Source of the DNA: Verrucomicrobiaceae bacterium
Lineage (GTDB): Bacteria > Verrucomicrobiota > Verrucomicrobiia > Verrucomicrobiales > Verrucomicrobiaceae
Direction of reading: 5' to 3'
DNA length: 64,000 bases
Assembly (NCBI GenBank): GCA_015075365.1
Contig: JABTUN010000001.1
Coordinates: forward strand, 2,542,001-2,606,000
Positions 45,157 to 54,170 of this stretch are shown piece after piece; positions within the stretch are counted from its first letter, which is position 1, and the number at the start of each line of letters is the position of its first letter. The translations under genes and the position numbers were made by a program. Under the pieces are notes generated by a model that saw nothing but the letters and a program-made list of their open reading frames with translations, did no database searches and was not told the origin of the DNA.

Positions 45157-48100
45157 ATGAACGCCGACCTCATCGCCAAAGCCGTCGAAATCGCCGCGAG
45201 GCTCCAGCTTCGCGCCACGGAGCTGCAAACGCCCGCCGAAAAGCGCCAGCAAGCGGAGCTGGACCGCATGCTGCAGACACCCTCGGACAAGGCCACGCTC
45301 GTGCAGCTCACGGACCAGGCGTTTCGCGCAAAGTCAGCGGCGCGGGTGGCGGACCAGTTCACGCACATTCTCGATGTGCAGGGCGTGCCGCGCTTTTTCA
45401 GCCCGCTGGATCGTGCCCTGATGCGCGGCTTCCAGACCTTCGGCGGATGGCTGCCGGGCGTTTCCGTGCCGATGGTGAAGGAACACATGCGGCAGGAGAC
45501 CGCGAATGTGATCCTGCCCGCCGAGCGCGAGTTGCTGGCCGAACATCTGCTCAAACGTAGCGAGCAGGGCGTGCGCATGAATGTGAACTTCCTCGGCGAG
45601 GCGATCCTGAGCGAGGCGGAGGCGGAACGGAGGCTGGAGCTGTATCTCGAAGCGCTGCAACTGCCGGAGACGGAGGTCTTCTCGGTGAAAATCTCCACGC
45701 TCTACTCGCAGATGTCGCCCATCGCGCGCGAGCACACGATTTCGACGCTCTGTGATCGTTTGGAGCGGCTCTATCGCAGTGCGGCGCGCACCACTTTTAC
45801 GCGACATGATGGCGCACGCGTGCCGAAGTTCATCTACCTCGACATGGAGGAGTATCGCGACCTCAGCCTGACCTGCGAGGTCTTCATGCGCACGCTGGAG
45901 AGGCGTGGGTTGGAGAAAATCAGCGCGGGCATCGTGTTGCAGGCCTACATTCCAGACTCGCATCGCTGGCAGCTCAAGTTGCTCGAATGGGCGCGGCAGC
46001 GCGTGGCCGGCGGCGGCGCGGAGATCACCATGCGCATCGTCAAAGGTGCAAACATGGAGATGGAACGCTTTGAGGCCTCGGTGAAAGGCTGGCCGCAGGC
46101 GCCGTTCGACTCGAAGCTGGACACCGACGCGAACTACAAGCGCATGCTGCACACCGGTTTCGAGCCGGAGAACCTCAAGGCCGCGCGTCTCGGCATCGCC
46201 TCGCACAATCTGTTCGATGTCGCCTACGCGCTCGTGCTCACGCAGCAGCATGAGGCGATGAACCGCGTGCAGTTCGAGATGCTGGAGGGCATGGCGAACC
46301 ATCAACGGCGGGCGTTGTTCGAGGATGCGTCGAATCTGCTGCTCTACTCGCCGGTTTGTCACAAGGAGCACTTTTTGAGCGCCATCGGCTATCTCATCCG
46401 CCGACTCGATGAAAACACCGGCCCGGACAATTTCCTGCGCCACACCTTCAAGCTCGTGCCTGGGAGCGCGGAGTGGCTGGAATTGGAAAAAGGCTTTGTG
46501 GCTTCGTTTGAGCGGCTCGAATCGCTCAGCGACGCGCCAAGACGCACGCAGGATCGAAGCATGGAAGCAGTTCCGGGATTTAGCCAGTCTTCGCTGCCTT
46601 TGCGGGCTAAAGCCCGGGATTACTTCTCCAACGAACCCGACACCGACTGGTCGCTGCCGCATCATGCGGAGTGGGCGAAAGGGATTCTCGAACGCTGGAA
46701 TCATCGCCATGCCGACGTGCCGCTCGTGATTGATGGTGTTGAGATTCGTGAGGGTCGCGTCACTCGCGATTGCCTCGATCCTTCGCGCCCTGAGGCAGTC
46801 GTGGGCCGCTATCATCAGGCGAGCAGCGATGACATCACCCGCGCGGTCGAATGCGCGGCACGCGATGACGAAGGCTGGAGACAGATGACACCGAAAGCGC
46901 GGCAGGAGGTCATGCGCTGCGTCGCGGAGGAACTGCGGCGCGCGCGTGGTGATCTGATGGGCGCGGCTTTGGCGAACACCGGCAAGACCTTGGCCGAATC
47001 CGATCCTGAAGTCAGCGAGGCGGTCGATTTCGTTGAGTTTTACGCGGAGACGGCACGGGCGTTCTTTGAGATGCCAAACATCACCGCACGCGGCAAGGGC
47101 GTCGTGGTGGTGGTCTCGCCGTGGAATTTTCCCATCGCGATCCCGTGCGGTGGCATCGCGGCGGCGCTGGCGGCGGGAAACACAGTCATTTTGAAGCCTG
47201 CGTCCGACGCGGTGCTGCCTGCGTGGGAGATGTGCCAGTGCTTCTGGCGCGGCGGTGTGTCGAAGAAGGCGTTGCAGTTTGTGCCGTGCTCCGGTGGCAA
47301 GGAAGGTGCGCAGCTCGTGCAGCATCCGTCCGTGAACGCGGTCATTTTGACCGGAGGCACCGAAACCGCGCTGAACATGCTGCGTGCGAAGCCGGATCTG
47401 CCGCTCAGCGCCGAAACGGGCGGCAAGAATGCCACCATCGTCACCGCGATGGCCGACCGCGATCTCGCGATCAAGAATGTGCTGCACTCCGCCTTCAGCC
47501 ACGCGGGCCAGAAATGCTCCGCGACCTCGCTTTTGCTGCTGGAGGCCGAGATTTACGATGATCCTGAGTTCAAACGCGCGTTTGTCGAAGCAGCGGAAAG
47601 TCTCGCCGTCGGCTCTGCGTGGGATTTGAAGACGAAGATCGGCCCGGTGATCCGTCCGCCGTCCGGCGACCTCGAAAACGCGCTGCTCACGCTCGAATCC
47701 GGCGAATCGTGGGCACTGATGCCGCGCAAGCTGAACGGCAACGAGCGCCTGTGGAGTCCCGGCATCAAGTGGGGTGTGCAACCAGGCGGCTACACGCACT
47801 GCACCGAGTTTTTCGGCCCGGTGCTCGGCGTGATGCGCTTCGAAAAACTGCACGAGGCCATCGCGCTCGTGAATCAAACCGGCTACGGCCTCACCAGCGC
47901 CCTCGAAAGCCTCGACGACCGCGAGCAGGCGGAATGGAAGGCCGGCATCCGCGCAGGCAATCTCTACATCAACCGCGGCACCACCGGCGCGATCGTGCTG
48001 CGGCAGCCCTTCGGCGGCATGGGCAAGAGCGCGTTCGGGCCGGGCCTGAAAGCGGGCGGGCCGAACTATGTGGCGCAGTTCATGCGGTTTGAGGAAATGC

Positions 48101-48720
48101 GGAAGGCGGAGTTCGGAATGCGGATTGAAGAGACGCTGGCATGCCATGCGCCTGCCTGGAAGAATGAATTTTCGCAGGAACACGACCACTTCCGACTCAT
48201 CGGGCAGGACAACGTGCGGCGTTATCTGCCGGTGCGTGAACTGCGTGTGCGCGTTCATCCCGATGACACCGCGTTTGAGATTTTCGCCCGCGTCGCGGCG
48301 GCACGCACAGCCGGATGCCGCATCACGGTGAGCACAGTGCCCGGATTGAAGTTAGAGGCGCTCGAACGTCTTCACGAAGGGACCGAGGACTGGGCCGGTG
48401 CCATCGAATTCATCGAGGAAAGTGACGAAGGGCTAACCGAAGCGATCACACAGCGTGAAACGGACCGTGTGCGATACGCTGCTGCGGATCGTGTGCCGGA
48501 AATCGTACGACGTGCGGCTTCGGAGGCACAGGTCTTCATCGCAGATGCCCCTGTTTTGGCTGAAGGCCGGGTCGAGTTGCTATGGTATGTGCAGGAGCAG
48601 AGCGTGAGCTTTGATTATCATCGCTACGGCAATCTGGGGGCGCGGGCGGGGGAGGAACGTGGCCGACTTTCTCCGAAAGTCGCGCCTGGCTCGATTTTCC
48701 GAGAAAACCGGCCACAGTGA
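45157..48720 (+). CDS. putA: bifunctional proline dehydrogenase / glutamate-gamma-semialdehyde dehydrogenase
   Basis: The 1187-residue protein has the PutA architecture. The proline-dehydrogenase barrel (about 60-460) includes GVRMNVNFLGEAILSEAE, FIYLDMEEYRDLSL, GIVLQAYIPDS and MRIVKGANMEMER. The P5C-dehydrogenase domain (about 500-1000) includes GKGVVVVVSPWNFPIAIPCG, LSAETGGKNATIV (Glu) and FSHAGQKCSATSLL (catalytic Cys). A C-terminal ALDH-like domain follows (about 1010-1187). Together they oxidise proline to glutamate. ATG 45157 (MNADLIAKAVEIAARL) was chosen as the first one after the divergent regulator. Codons 471-489 are made of a palindromic B element (see B3), between the two domains. 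Confidence 0.95.
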   Translation: MNADLIAKAVEIAARLQLRATELQTPAEKRQQAELDRMLQTPSDKATLVQLTDQAFRAKSAARVADQFTHILDVQGVPRFFSPLDRALMRGFQTFGGWLPGVSVPMVKEHMRQETANVILPAERELLAEHLLKRSEQGVRMNVNFLGEAILSEAEAERRLELYLEALQLPETEVFSVKISTLYSQMSPIAREHTISTLCDRLERLYRSAARTTFTRHDGARVPKFIYLDMEEYRDLSLTCEVFMRTLERRGLEKISAGIVLQAYIPDSHRWQLKLLEWARQRVAGGGAEITMRIVKGANMEMERFEASVKGWPQAPFDSKLDTDANYKRMLHTGFEPENLKAARLGIASHNLFDVAYALVLTQQHEAMNRVQFEMLEGMANHQRRALFEDASNLLLYSPVCHKEHFLSAIGYLIRRLDENTGPDNFLRHTFKLVPGSAEWLELEKGFVASFERLESLSDAPRRTQDRSMEAVPGFSQSSLPLRAKARDYFSNEPDTDWSLPHHAEWAKGILERWNHRHADVPLVIDGVEIREGRVTRDCLDPSRPEAVVGRYHQASSDDITRAVECAARDDEGWRQMTPKARQEVMRCVAEELRRARGDLMGAALANTGKTLAESDPEVSEAVDFVEFYAETARAFFEMPNITARGKGVVVVVSPWNFPIAIPCGGIAAALAAGNTVILKPASDAVLPAWEMCQCFWRGGVSKKALQFVPCSGGKEGAQLVQHPSVNAVILTGGTETALNMLRAKPDLPLSAETGGKNATIVTAMADRDLAIKNVLHSAFSHAGQKCSATSLLLLEAEIYDDPEFKRAFVEAAESLAVGSAWDLKTKIGPVIRPPSGDLENALLTLESGESWALMPRKLNGNERLWSPGIKWGVQPGGYTHCTEFFGPVLGVMRFEKLHEAIALVNQTGYGLTSALESLDDREQAEWKAGIRAGNLYINRGTTGAIVLRQPFGGMGKSAFGPGLKAGGPNYVAQFMRFEEMRKAEFGMRIEETLACHAPAWKNEFSQEHDHFRLIGQDNVRRYLPVRELRVRVHPDDTAFEIFARVAAARTAGCRITVSTVPGLKLEALERLHEGTEDWAGAIEFIEESDEGLTEAITQRETDRVRYAAADRVPEIVRRAASEAQVFIADAPVLAEGRVELLWYVQEQSVSFDYHRYGNLGARAGEERGRLSPKVAPGSIFRENRPQ
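46567..46623. repeat. palindromic element B, copy B3, in frame inside putA
   Basis: A 57-bp segment, exactly 19 codons, in the linker between the two putA enzymatic domains. Left arm GCAGTTCCGGGATTTAGCCA plus G, right arm GCGGGCTAAAGCCCGGGATT plus AC. The right arm matches the B consensus best of all copies. It encodes AVPGFSQSSLPLRAKARDY without a stop, so it is translated. B1 and B2 are intergenic, about 92 bp. Confidence 0.85.
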
Positions 48721-48724
48721 AAAC

Positions 48725-49306
48725 ATGGACACGCTTTCCGCCACGCTGCTGCTGCTGACGATCATGGACCCGCTGGGGAACGTGGCGACGTTTGTGTCCG
48801 CGTTGCGTCCGGTGCCGCCGGAAAGGCGGATGAAGGTGATCGCGCGTGAATTGGTGGCCGCGCTGGTGATTTTGATCGTGTTTTTGCTGCTGGGAAAGCA
48901 ATTGCTGGACTTGCTGCATTTGAAACAGGAGGCGCTGTTCATCAGCGGCGGCGTGGTACTGTTTTTGATTGCCCTGAAGATGATTTTTCCTCCATCGCGG
49001 CGTGATGAAGAGTTGATGGACGAACCGTTCATCGTGCCGCTGGCCACGCCGATGGTGGCAGGCCCGTCGGTGCTGGCGACGCTGCTGGTGCTGGTGAGCA
49101 CGCAGCCGGAGCTGTGGTGGAACTGGCTGGTGGCGCTTTTGATCGCCTGGGGCATCACATCCGCCGTTTTGCTGTGCTCGCCGGCCATCGCGCGTGTGCT
49201 GAAGGAAAAAGGCTCGATGGCGGTGGAGCGGCTGATGGGCATGCTGCTGGTCATGGTGGCCGTGCAGATGTTCCTGAACGGCCTTGAGCATTATCTGAAG
49301 CACTGA
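48725..49306 (+). CDS. MarC-family integral membrane protein
   Basis: The 193-residue protein has about six membrane segments. Family features include LLLTIMDPLGNVATFVSALR, ALFISGGVVLFLIALKMIF, FIVPLATPMVAGPSVLATLL and AVERLMGMLLVMVAVQMFLN. The function of MarC/YhgN proteins is not established. ATG 48725 (MDTLSATLLLLTIMDP) is the first start consistent with the family; it lies 4 nt after the putA stop. The next gene starts 4 nt after its stop. Confidence 0.9.
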   Translation: MDTLSATLLLLTIMDPLGNVATFVSALRPVPPERRMKVIARELVAALVILIVFLLLGKQLLDLLHLKQEALFISGGVVLFLIALKMIFPPSRRDEELMDEPFIVPLATPMVAGPSVLATLLVLVSTQPELWWNWLVALLIAWGITSAVLLCSPAIARVLKEKGSMAVERLMGMLLVMVAVQMFLNGLEHYLKH

Positions 49307-49310
49307 CGCG

Positions 49311-49934
49311 ATGCCTCCCTGGATCGAATACTTTGCCGTCGCCATTTGTGCGATCACCGCCGTGCTGGCCGCGGAGGGAAAGCACATTGATTTGTTTGGC
49401 GTGCTCGTGCTGGCGCTCGTCACGGCGGTGGGCGGCGGGACGATCCGTGATTTGTGCCTCGGTGCGAGGCCCGTTTTCTGGATCGAGCAGCCGCATCATG
49501 TGTGGACGGCGCTGATCGCGGCGGCGGTGACGTTTGTGGTGGTGCGCTTCACGCATCTGCCGTCGAAGCTGCTGGATGTGGCGGACGCGTTCGGCCTGGC
49601 GCTCTTTGGCATCGCAGGGACGGAAAAGGCGCTGGCGTTTGGCGCTCCCGGCATCGTGGCGATTCTGCTGGGCATTGTGACGGGAGTGGCGGGCGGCATT
49701 TTACGCGATGTGCTGCGGCGGGAGATCCCGTGGGTGTTCCAGGCGGGTGTGAACCTGTATGCGACAGCGGTTTTTGCCGGCGCGCTTGTGTTTATTCTGT
49801 TGCGCGAACATTTGCCGCCTTCGGAAACGCATCGCTATATCGGGATGGGTGTCATCCTGGTGCTGCGCCTGGCCGCGATGCGCTGGAAGCTGCGGCTGCC
49901 GACGTACCGGACGCGAGGGAAAAACCCTGGATGA
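49311..49934 (+). CDS. TRIC/UPF0126-type cation-channel-like membrane protein
   Basis: The 207-residue protein has about seven membrane segments. It contains the duplicated UPF0126 signature GGGTIRDLCLGARPVFWIEQ and GGILRDVLRREIPWVF. Homologues of trimeric intracellular cation channels conduct K+; bacterial roles are uncertain. It follows marC-like gene closely and so is probably co-transcribed with putA. Its end is convergent with the DUF218 gene (26 nt). Confidence 0.9.
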   Translation: MPPWIEYFAVAICAITAVLAAEGKHIDLFGVLVLALVTAVGGGTIRDLCLGARPVFWIEQPHHVWTALIAAAVTFVVVRFTHLPSKLLDVADAFGLALFGIAGTEKALAFGAPGIVAILLGIVTGVAGGILRDVLRREIPWVFQAGVNLYATAVFAGALVFILLREHLPPSETHRYIGMGVILVLRLAAMRWKLRLPTYRTRGKNPG

Positions 49935-49960
49935 AACGGGCGCCACGCGCGCGAGGTGCC

Positions 49961-50656
49961 TCAAAACGCAGCCAGAGTCACGCCTGCGCACACCACGCGC
50001 CCTTCCTTCTCGACTTTCTCCGTCCAGGAGCGCAGGCCGGCCAGATCGAGCACGGCGCGCACGGTGGCCTTTTCCTCGCGAGCCACACTTGCAGGGGCGG
50101 GGGTGGAGGGCAGGGCACAGGCCAGCGCGTCCAGTCCCATGCCCCAGGCGAGCATGAGCGCACGCGAGCAGTGGAGTTCCTGGGTGATGATGAGCAGGCG
50201 GTTTCCTGCGGCGATGCTGCCTGCGCGTTGGATGGACTCGTAAGTCGAGAGTCCACCGGCATCCTCGATCATCACATGCGGGGGGACGCCGAGGTCCGCC
50301 AGCATGCGGCGCATGGCGCGGGGCTCGTCGTAGCTGGCCGCACGCCCGTCACCGCTAAGGATGAGATGGGAGACGCTGCCTGCATGATACAGGCGCGCGG
50401 CGGCCTCCACACGCTGGCGGAGGAGATTTCCCCGGATGGATGTGCCGGGGACGAGGGCCACCAGACGGCCCCCGGGCACCTCTGCCTCGGTGACGAGACC
50501 GGCGAGAGTCATGCGGCGGGTGGATTCCCGCACGAGCCACCAGAGGCCCCGGCCTTTGCAGCAAATCCAGAGGGTGACACAGAGGAATCCAAGCACGGCG
50601 AGCGTGAGGAGGCGGTTCAGGCGAACCAAAGCGCGGGAGGGAGGCATCGTTTTCAT
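49961..50656 (-). CDS. DUF218 (ElyC/SanA/YdcF-like) membrane protein
   Basis: The 231-residue product has an N-terminal membrane anchor (LNRLLTLAVLGFLCVTLWICCK). The DUF218 core is recognisable by LVPGTSIRGNLLRQRVEAAARLY (VAxGGG-like region), HLILSGDGRAASYDEPRAMR and IEDAGGLSTYESIQRAGSIA, plus LLIITQELHCSRALMLAW. Homologues such as SanA and ElyC affect envelope integrity. The ATG at 50656 begins MKTMPPSRAL; a second ATG 9 nt later is equally possible. Confidence 0.85.
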   Translation of the reverse strand: MKTMPPSRALVRLNRLLTLAVLGFLCVTLWICCKGRGLWWLVRESTRRMTLAGLVTEAEVPGGRLVALVPGTSIRGNLLRQRVEAAARLYHAGSVSHLILSGDGRAASYDEPRAMRRMLADLGVPPHVMIEDAGGLSTYESIQRAGSIAAGNRLLIITQELHCSRALMLAWGMGLDALACALPSTPAPASVAREEKATVRAVLDLAGLRSWTEKVEKEGRVVCAGVTLAAF

Positions 50657-50972
50657 GCTCCGTGAAGAGAGCCGTCCCCAGGTTTTCCGGTGATGCAGCG
50701 CGGGAACGCAAAAAAAGCGTTTTCCGCCGATGGAAGGCAGCCGTGGCTATGGCGGCGTCGTGTAGTGCGGTGGCGGAGATGCGATGGCACCGCTTTTGGG
50801 CGCGCGAAAAGAGCCCATGGGCCTGAGAAGGCCATCCGGCGGGCTGCGGTGCGCTTTCGCGTCAAAGCTGGTGACCGCACTCAGCGGCACTGGCGCTCCT
50901 TTGCGGGCGTCGCATCACTCCGCGAGAGCAGCGCATTGAATTACCTCGCTGCGGTGGGCGGGCCATCTTGCC
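50657..50972. other. intergenic region, 316 bp, one small hairpin
   Basis: No credible gene on either strand. A stem AACGC (50705-50709) with GCGTT (50717-50721) around a loop of A residues, followed by TTTCC on the + strand, is weak as a terminator and points away from both flanking minus-strand genes. Otherwise I see nothing. Confidence 0.5.
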
Positions 50973-51638
50973 TCACCGAGGGCGCGCGGCTTTGCGGACG
51001 GCGAGGGCGAACCAGATCAGGACCACCAGCACACCGAGGGCGCCGAGGGCGATGGCACCGTACATGACCCACTGTTCGGTGGTGAGCTTGCCGGGGACGG
51101 GCTTGGTGACTTCGTCTCCCCAGGTCTTCTCCCCGGTGGCGACGTTGTGGACGCTGATGCTGGCGCGCAGCGTCACAGCGCCGTCCACGCCGCGATCCAG
51201 GTCGATGCGCGGGAGCACCACGGCCTGCGCGCCGACAAGGGCGAGTTTTTGCATGGTGCCTTTGTCGAGCGAGTCGGCGAAGTTCTGCTGGAAGCCAATC
51301 TCGGTGAGCACCTTCTCCAGTGTCTTGTCCGTGCGGGTGTAGAGCTTGAAGCCCGCCGCCCCGGCCTTCTGAGTGAAGGCATTTTCAAACTGGAGCGTGA
51401 AGTAGCCCTGGTCGATGTCGCTGCCGAGCGGCAGGATGATGTAGCTCTGGCTGCCGCTGGCGGCCTTGTTGGCGGCAAAGGCGGCCAGCACCTCGGTGAT
51501 GGCCTGCTTTCCGGTGTCTTTGACGACGGTCACGTCGATGTCCGGCGGCAGGGTGATCTCCTGCGGCGGATTGATGCCCTGGGCGTGGGCCAGCACGCTG
51601 GTGACAGCAAGCGCGATGATGGTGAGGAAAGGTTTCAT
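50973..51638 (-). CDS. exported protein with C-terminal membrane anchor
   Basis: The 221-residue product starts MKPFLTIIALAVTSVLAHAQ, a signal peptide. The centre (SYIILPLGSDIDQGYFTLQF, LALVGAQAVVLPRIDLDRG) resembles CsgG/LpoB/FlgO-like lipoprotein-type folds, but without Cys. The C-terminus has a membrane segment (WVMYGAIALGALGVLVVLIW) and a basic end. Together with the next two genes it forms a same-strand envelope group. Function unknown. Confidence 0.7.
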   Translation of the reverse strand: MKPFLTIIALAVTSVLAHAQGINPPQEITLPPDIDVTVVKDTGKQAITEVLAAFAANKAASGSQSYIILPLGSDIDQGYFTLQFENAFTQKAGAAGFKLYTRTDKTLEKVLTEIGFQQNFADSLDKGTMQKLALVGAQAVVLPRIDLDRGVDGAVTLRASISVHNVATGEKTWGDEVTKPVPGKLTTEQWVMYGAIALGALGVLVVLIWFALAVRKAARPR

Positions 51639-51647
51639 GGAAGGGAA

Positions 51648-51678
51648 TTTTAGATTTTAGATTTCAAATGTTAGATTT
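51648..51678. repeat. short AT-rich tandem motif between envelope genes
   Basis: The 31 bases between two minus-strand genes consist of near-tandem TTAGATT units (for example TTTTAGATTTTAGATTT, then TTAGATTT). It contrasts with the GC-rich surroundings. It may be a spacer slippage tract or a promoter-like AT-rich site; no more can be said. Confidence 0.5.
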
Positions 51679-51685
51679 ATCCGGC

Positions 51686-52594
51686 TCACTTTTCCCAGGC
51701 CGGGTTCTTTTTCCGCAGCGGCTCGTTCTGCTGAATGCGGATGTGTTTCACGGTGATCTCCCATTTCTCACGCTTGGGCAGGTTGTTCAGGTAGGCGCGC
51801 CAGAAGCTCTCCGTCTGCGGCGCGCCGATGATTTCGATGACGGCGAGGCCGGTGCTCTTGTCATAGGTCATCTGGCGGACGTGATAGACGCCCTTGAGCT
51901 TCGCGGTGTATTCCATGATCTCCAGCAGGTGCTGGTGATCCTGCACTCCTTTGAGCTGGGCCTCGTGGACGAGGATCTTGTGGGCTTTTTCGAGTGTCTT
52001 GACGATGACCTCTTTCACGGCGGCGTCGATGGCGCTTTCAAAGGCGGAGCGGATCGCCACCTCGGGGTCGATGTGTCGCTCGCCGTCCTTGCGCACGGTG
52101 TGGCTGACGAGGAGTTCCTCGGACATGGGGTTGTACACCTGAACCACGGCCTCCGCCTCGACGAGGTTGAGCTGGCCGAGTTTCGGCTTTTCACGGCCGG
52201 AGACGTTCGTGTACACCACGAGGTCGGCATAGCGCTCGTTGCCGATCTCGTGCAGCGCCTTCGGCTCGACGCGGCCCTCGATGATGTTGCCCTTGGAGAA
52301 GACGCGGAAGTCGGCGTTGCTGAACGCCTCGGTGACACGCGTCTCGAACGGCTCCGCCTTGGCGTCAAAGACGAAGGTGGCGCGCATGCAGCCCAGTTCG
52401 GTGATTTGCACGCCTTCCTTGAGCGATTTGAGGAAATCGGCCTCCGCGCGTGTTTCCGGGGCTGGTTTGTTCTCCGCCGGTTTTTGGATGGTGGCGTTGC
52501 CGGATTGCTGTTCGAAGCGCGAAGGGGGCACATCGGCCCGCAGGGCGGCCGAGGTGGCGAGGAGGGTGAAAAGAAGCGCGAGTTTGGTTTTCAT
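51686..52594 (-). CDS. exported protein of unknown function
   Basis: The 302-residue product has a leader (MKTKLALLFTLLATSAALRA). It contains GVQITELGCMRATFVFDAKA, ADLVVYTNVSGREKPKLGQL and VEAEAVVQVYNPMSEELLVS, and a long helical middle (AIRSAFESAIDAAVKEVIVK). Mixed alpha/beta periplasmic protein; I recognise no family. The middle gene of the envelope group 50973-53275. Confidence 0.7.
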   Translation of the reverse strand: MKTKLALLFTLLATSAALRADVPPSRFEQQSGNATIQKPAENKPAPETRAEADFLKSLKEGVQITELGCMRATFVFDAKAEPFETRVTEAFSNADFRVFSKGNIIEGRVEPKALHEIGNERYADLVVYTNVSGREKPKLGQLNLVEAEAVVQVYNPMSEELLVSHTVRKDGERHIDPEVAIRSAFESAIDAAVKEVIVKTLEKAHKILVHEAQLKGVQDHQHLLEIMEYTAKLKGVYHVRQMTYDKSTGLAVIEIIGAPQTESFWRAYLNNLPKREKWEITVKHIRIQQNEPLRKKNPAWEK

Positions 52595-52642
52595 GACAGG
52601 ATATGGGAAAGACGGTTGCGGGAGGTTTTTCCGGGAAGTGGT

Positions 52643-53275
52643 TCACTTTTTCGCCGTCGTCTCCGGAACGAGCCGGCGGAGGACCACGCGGCGGCTTTTC
52701 ATGCGCTTCGTCTCGGCCTGGGCGGGCGTGTCGCCGTCCTTCACGGACTCGACGAGTTCTTTTTCGCCAAAACCGAGCACCATGAGCCTGTCTCCGGAGA
52801 TGCCGCGGCGGATGAGCATCTGGCGGATCGTCTCGGCGCGCAGCGCGGAGAGCTTCATGTTGTACTCGTCTTCGCCAATGTCGCAGGTGTGGCCTTCGAT
52901 GAGAAACGCGCCGTCCTTGAGCTTCGCGGACTTCAGCGCGGCGGCGATGTCATCGACCTGAAGCTCGGAGGCACGGTCGCGAAGCTCGGCGGAGTCGAGC
53001 TTGAAGAAGAGGTTGTCAAAGACGACGGCTTTTTTCGAGGCGTTGACCTTCGCGGCGCTGCCGTCGGGCTTCACGCCAGCGCGCTCGGTCGAGTCCGTGC
53101 CGCCGCCCTTCTTTTTCTTCGCCGTCTCCAGCTGCGGTGGGGGTGCGAGGATTTCGATGATGGTGATCTCCGTCTTGCGGGTGACCGTGGTGTCAAAGCC
53201 CTCGCGCTGGGCGAGCGCGGACATGGCGGGCAGGCAAAGGAGGAAGACGGCGAGGCGGAAAAGTGGTGTTTTCAT
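52643..53275 (-). CDS. OmpA-family envelope protein
   Basis: The 210-residue protein starts MKTPLFRLAVFLLCLPAMSA, a signal peptide, giving ATG 53275. Its C-terminal part (about residues 85-205) is an OmpA domain: VFDNLFFKLDSAELRD, then LIEGHTCDIGEDEYNMKLSA, LRAETIRQMLIRRGISGDRL and GFGEKELVESVKDGDTPAQA, ending SRRVVLRRL. The motif binds peptidoglycan. The N-terminal part includes a Lys-rich segment (ETAKKKKGGG) and lacks a lipobox. Confidence 0.9.
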   Translation of the reverse strand: MKTPLFRLAVFLLCLPAMSALAQREGFDTTVTRKTEITIIEILAPPPQLETAKKKKGGGTDSTERAGVKPDGSAAKVNASKKAVVFDNLFFKLDSAELRDRASELQVDDIAAALKSAKLKDGAFLIEGHTCDIGEDEYNMKLSALRAETIRQMLIRRGISGDRLMVLGFGEKELVESVKDGDTPAQAETKRMKSRRVVLRRLVPETTAKK

Positions 53276-53426
53276 GGTGGAAGGATGGGAGCGTGTTGTG
53301 GAGGTGAGAAGGAATTCATCGAGGGTCTGAATCCGCCACGCGCGGTGCTGCCTGGGAGCCGGGACGAGTCTGCGCGGAGGTTGTGGTCGCGTCAAACAGG
53401 CTTTGGCATCGCGCGCGGCGTGCGGG

Positions 53427-53924
53427 TCATGCGGCCAGGCTGAGGGATGAGCGACGCGCCACCGGGAAGGCGGGCACCCCAGGCGGCGGGGACATGGGGA
53501 GCAGGGGATGCCCGGAAGGCGGCGGGCCCGGCGGCACCAGCAACGCGCCGCCACCGCTCAGGAGCGCGGACTGCTGCCTCACCAACGAAGCCACTCCGGC
53601 CGCCACGCCACCCAGGCGTGGCCCGCGCGGATTTTCCGCGTGCTGGCGCACTTGGACGAGGAGGGCGGAGAGCCGGGGGAGGATGATGTCATCCCACCAG
53701 GGGCTGCCTGGCAGGATGCGCGGCATCATGGGCTGCGAAAACACAGCCTGGATGATGAGCGCCGCGGCGGGCGCCCCGCTGTGCAGATCACGCGCGGCAT
53801 AGACGACCGCCGCAAACTGCGGCGGCAGGCCTGCCTGCATGGGGAGCAGAACATTCTGTCCGTAGATTCCAGCCAGGCCACCGAAGGCAGCGCGACTGAT
53901 AAGAAGATGAAGGGATGATTTCAT
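53427..53924 (-). CDS. exported small protein of unknown function
   Basis: The 165-residue product from ATG 53924 starts MKSSLHLLISRAAFGGLAGI, a possible leader. The rest contains LPPQFAAVVYAARDLHSGAP, RILPGSPWWDDIILPRLSAL and a Pro/Gly-rich end (VPPGPPPSGHPLLPMSPPPG). It is divergent from the deacetylase gene. No family was recognised, and codon bias supports coding only weakly. Confidence 0.45.
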   Translation of the reverse strand: MKSSLHLLISRAAFGGLAGIYGQNVLLPMQAGLPPQFAAVVYAARDLHSGAPAAALIIQAVFSQPMMPRILPGSPWWDDIILPRLSALLVQVRQHAENPRGPRLGGVAAGVASLVRQQSALLSGGGALLVPPGPPPSGHPLLPMSPPPGVPAFPVARRSSLSLAA

Positions 53925-54170
53925 GGCTCGTGGGAAAGAAGGGTGGCGGAGGGTTTTCCGGTTTCTTTTTTCATTCCGCGAAGCTTTCGCCGTCCACCGC
54001 GGCAAAACGGGCGTGAATGCCACGGCGACAGGGCAGCCCGGAAAATGCTCCCTGATCTGTCTTTTCCTTCCGGGCACCCCCCGATTATCGCCATGATCCA
54101 TTCCATCATTTCCTTCCAAGACAGGCCGACGTGTGCGTCACACCAGAACGGCCGGACGCTGCTCACCAGC

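Noticed and set aside
45334..48258. 974-codon open frame on the minus strand
   Set aside because: It is the mirror frame of putA, whose domain motifs are complete on the + strand.
50705..50721. AACGC/GCGTT stem with A-loop as terminator
   Set aside because: Its T-run side faces the + strand while both neighbours are on the minus strand; stem is only 5 bp.
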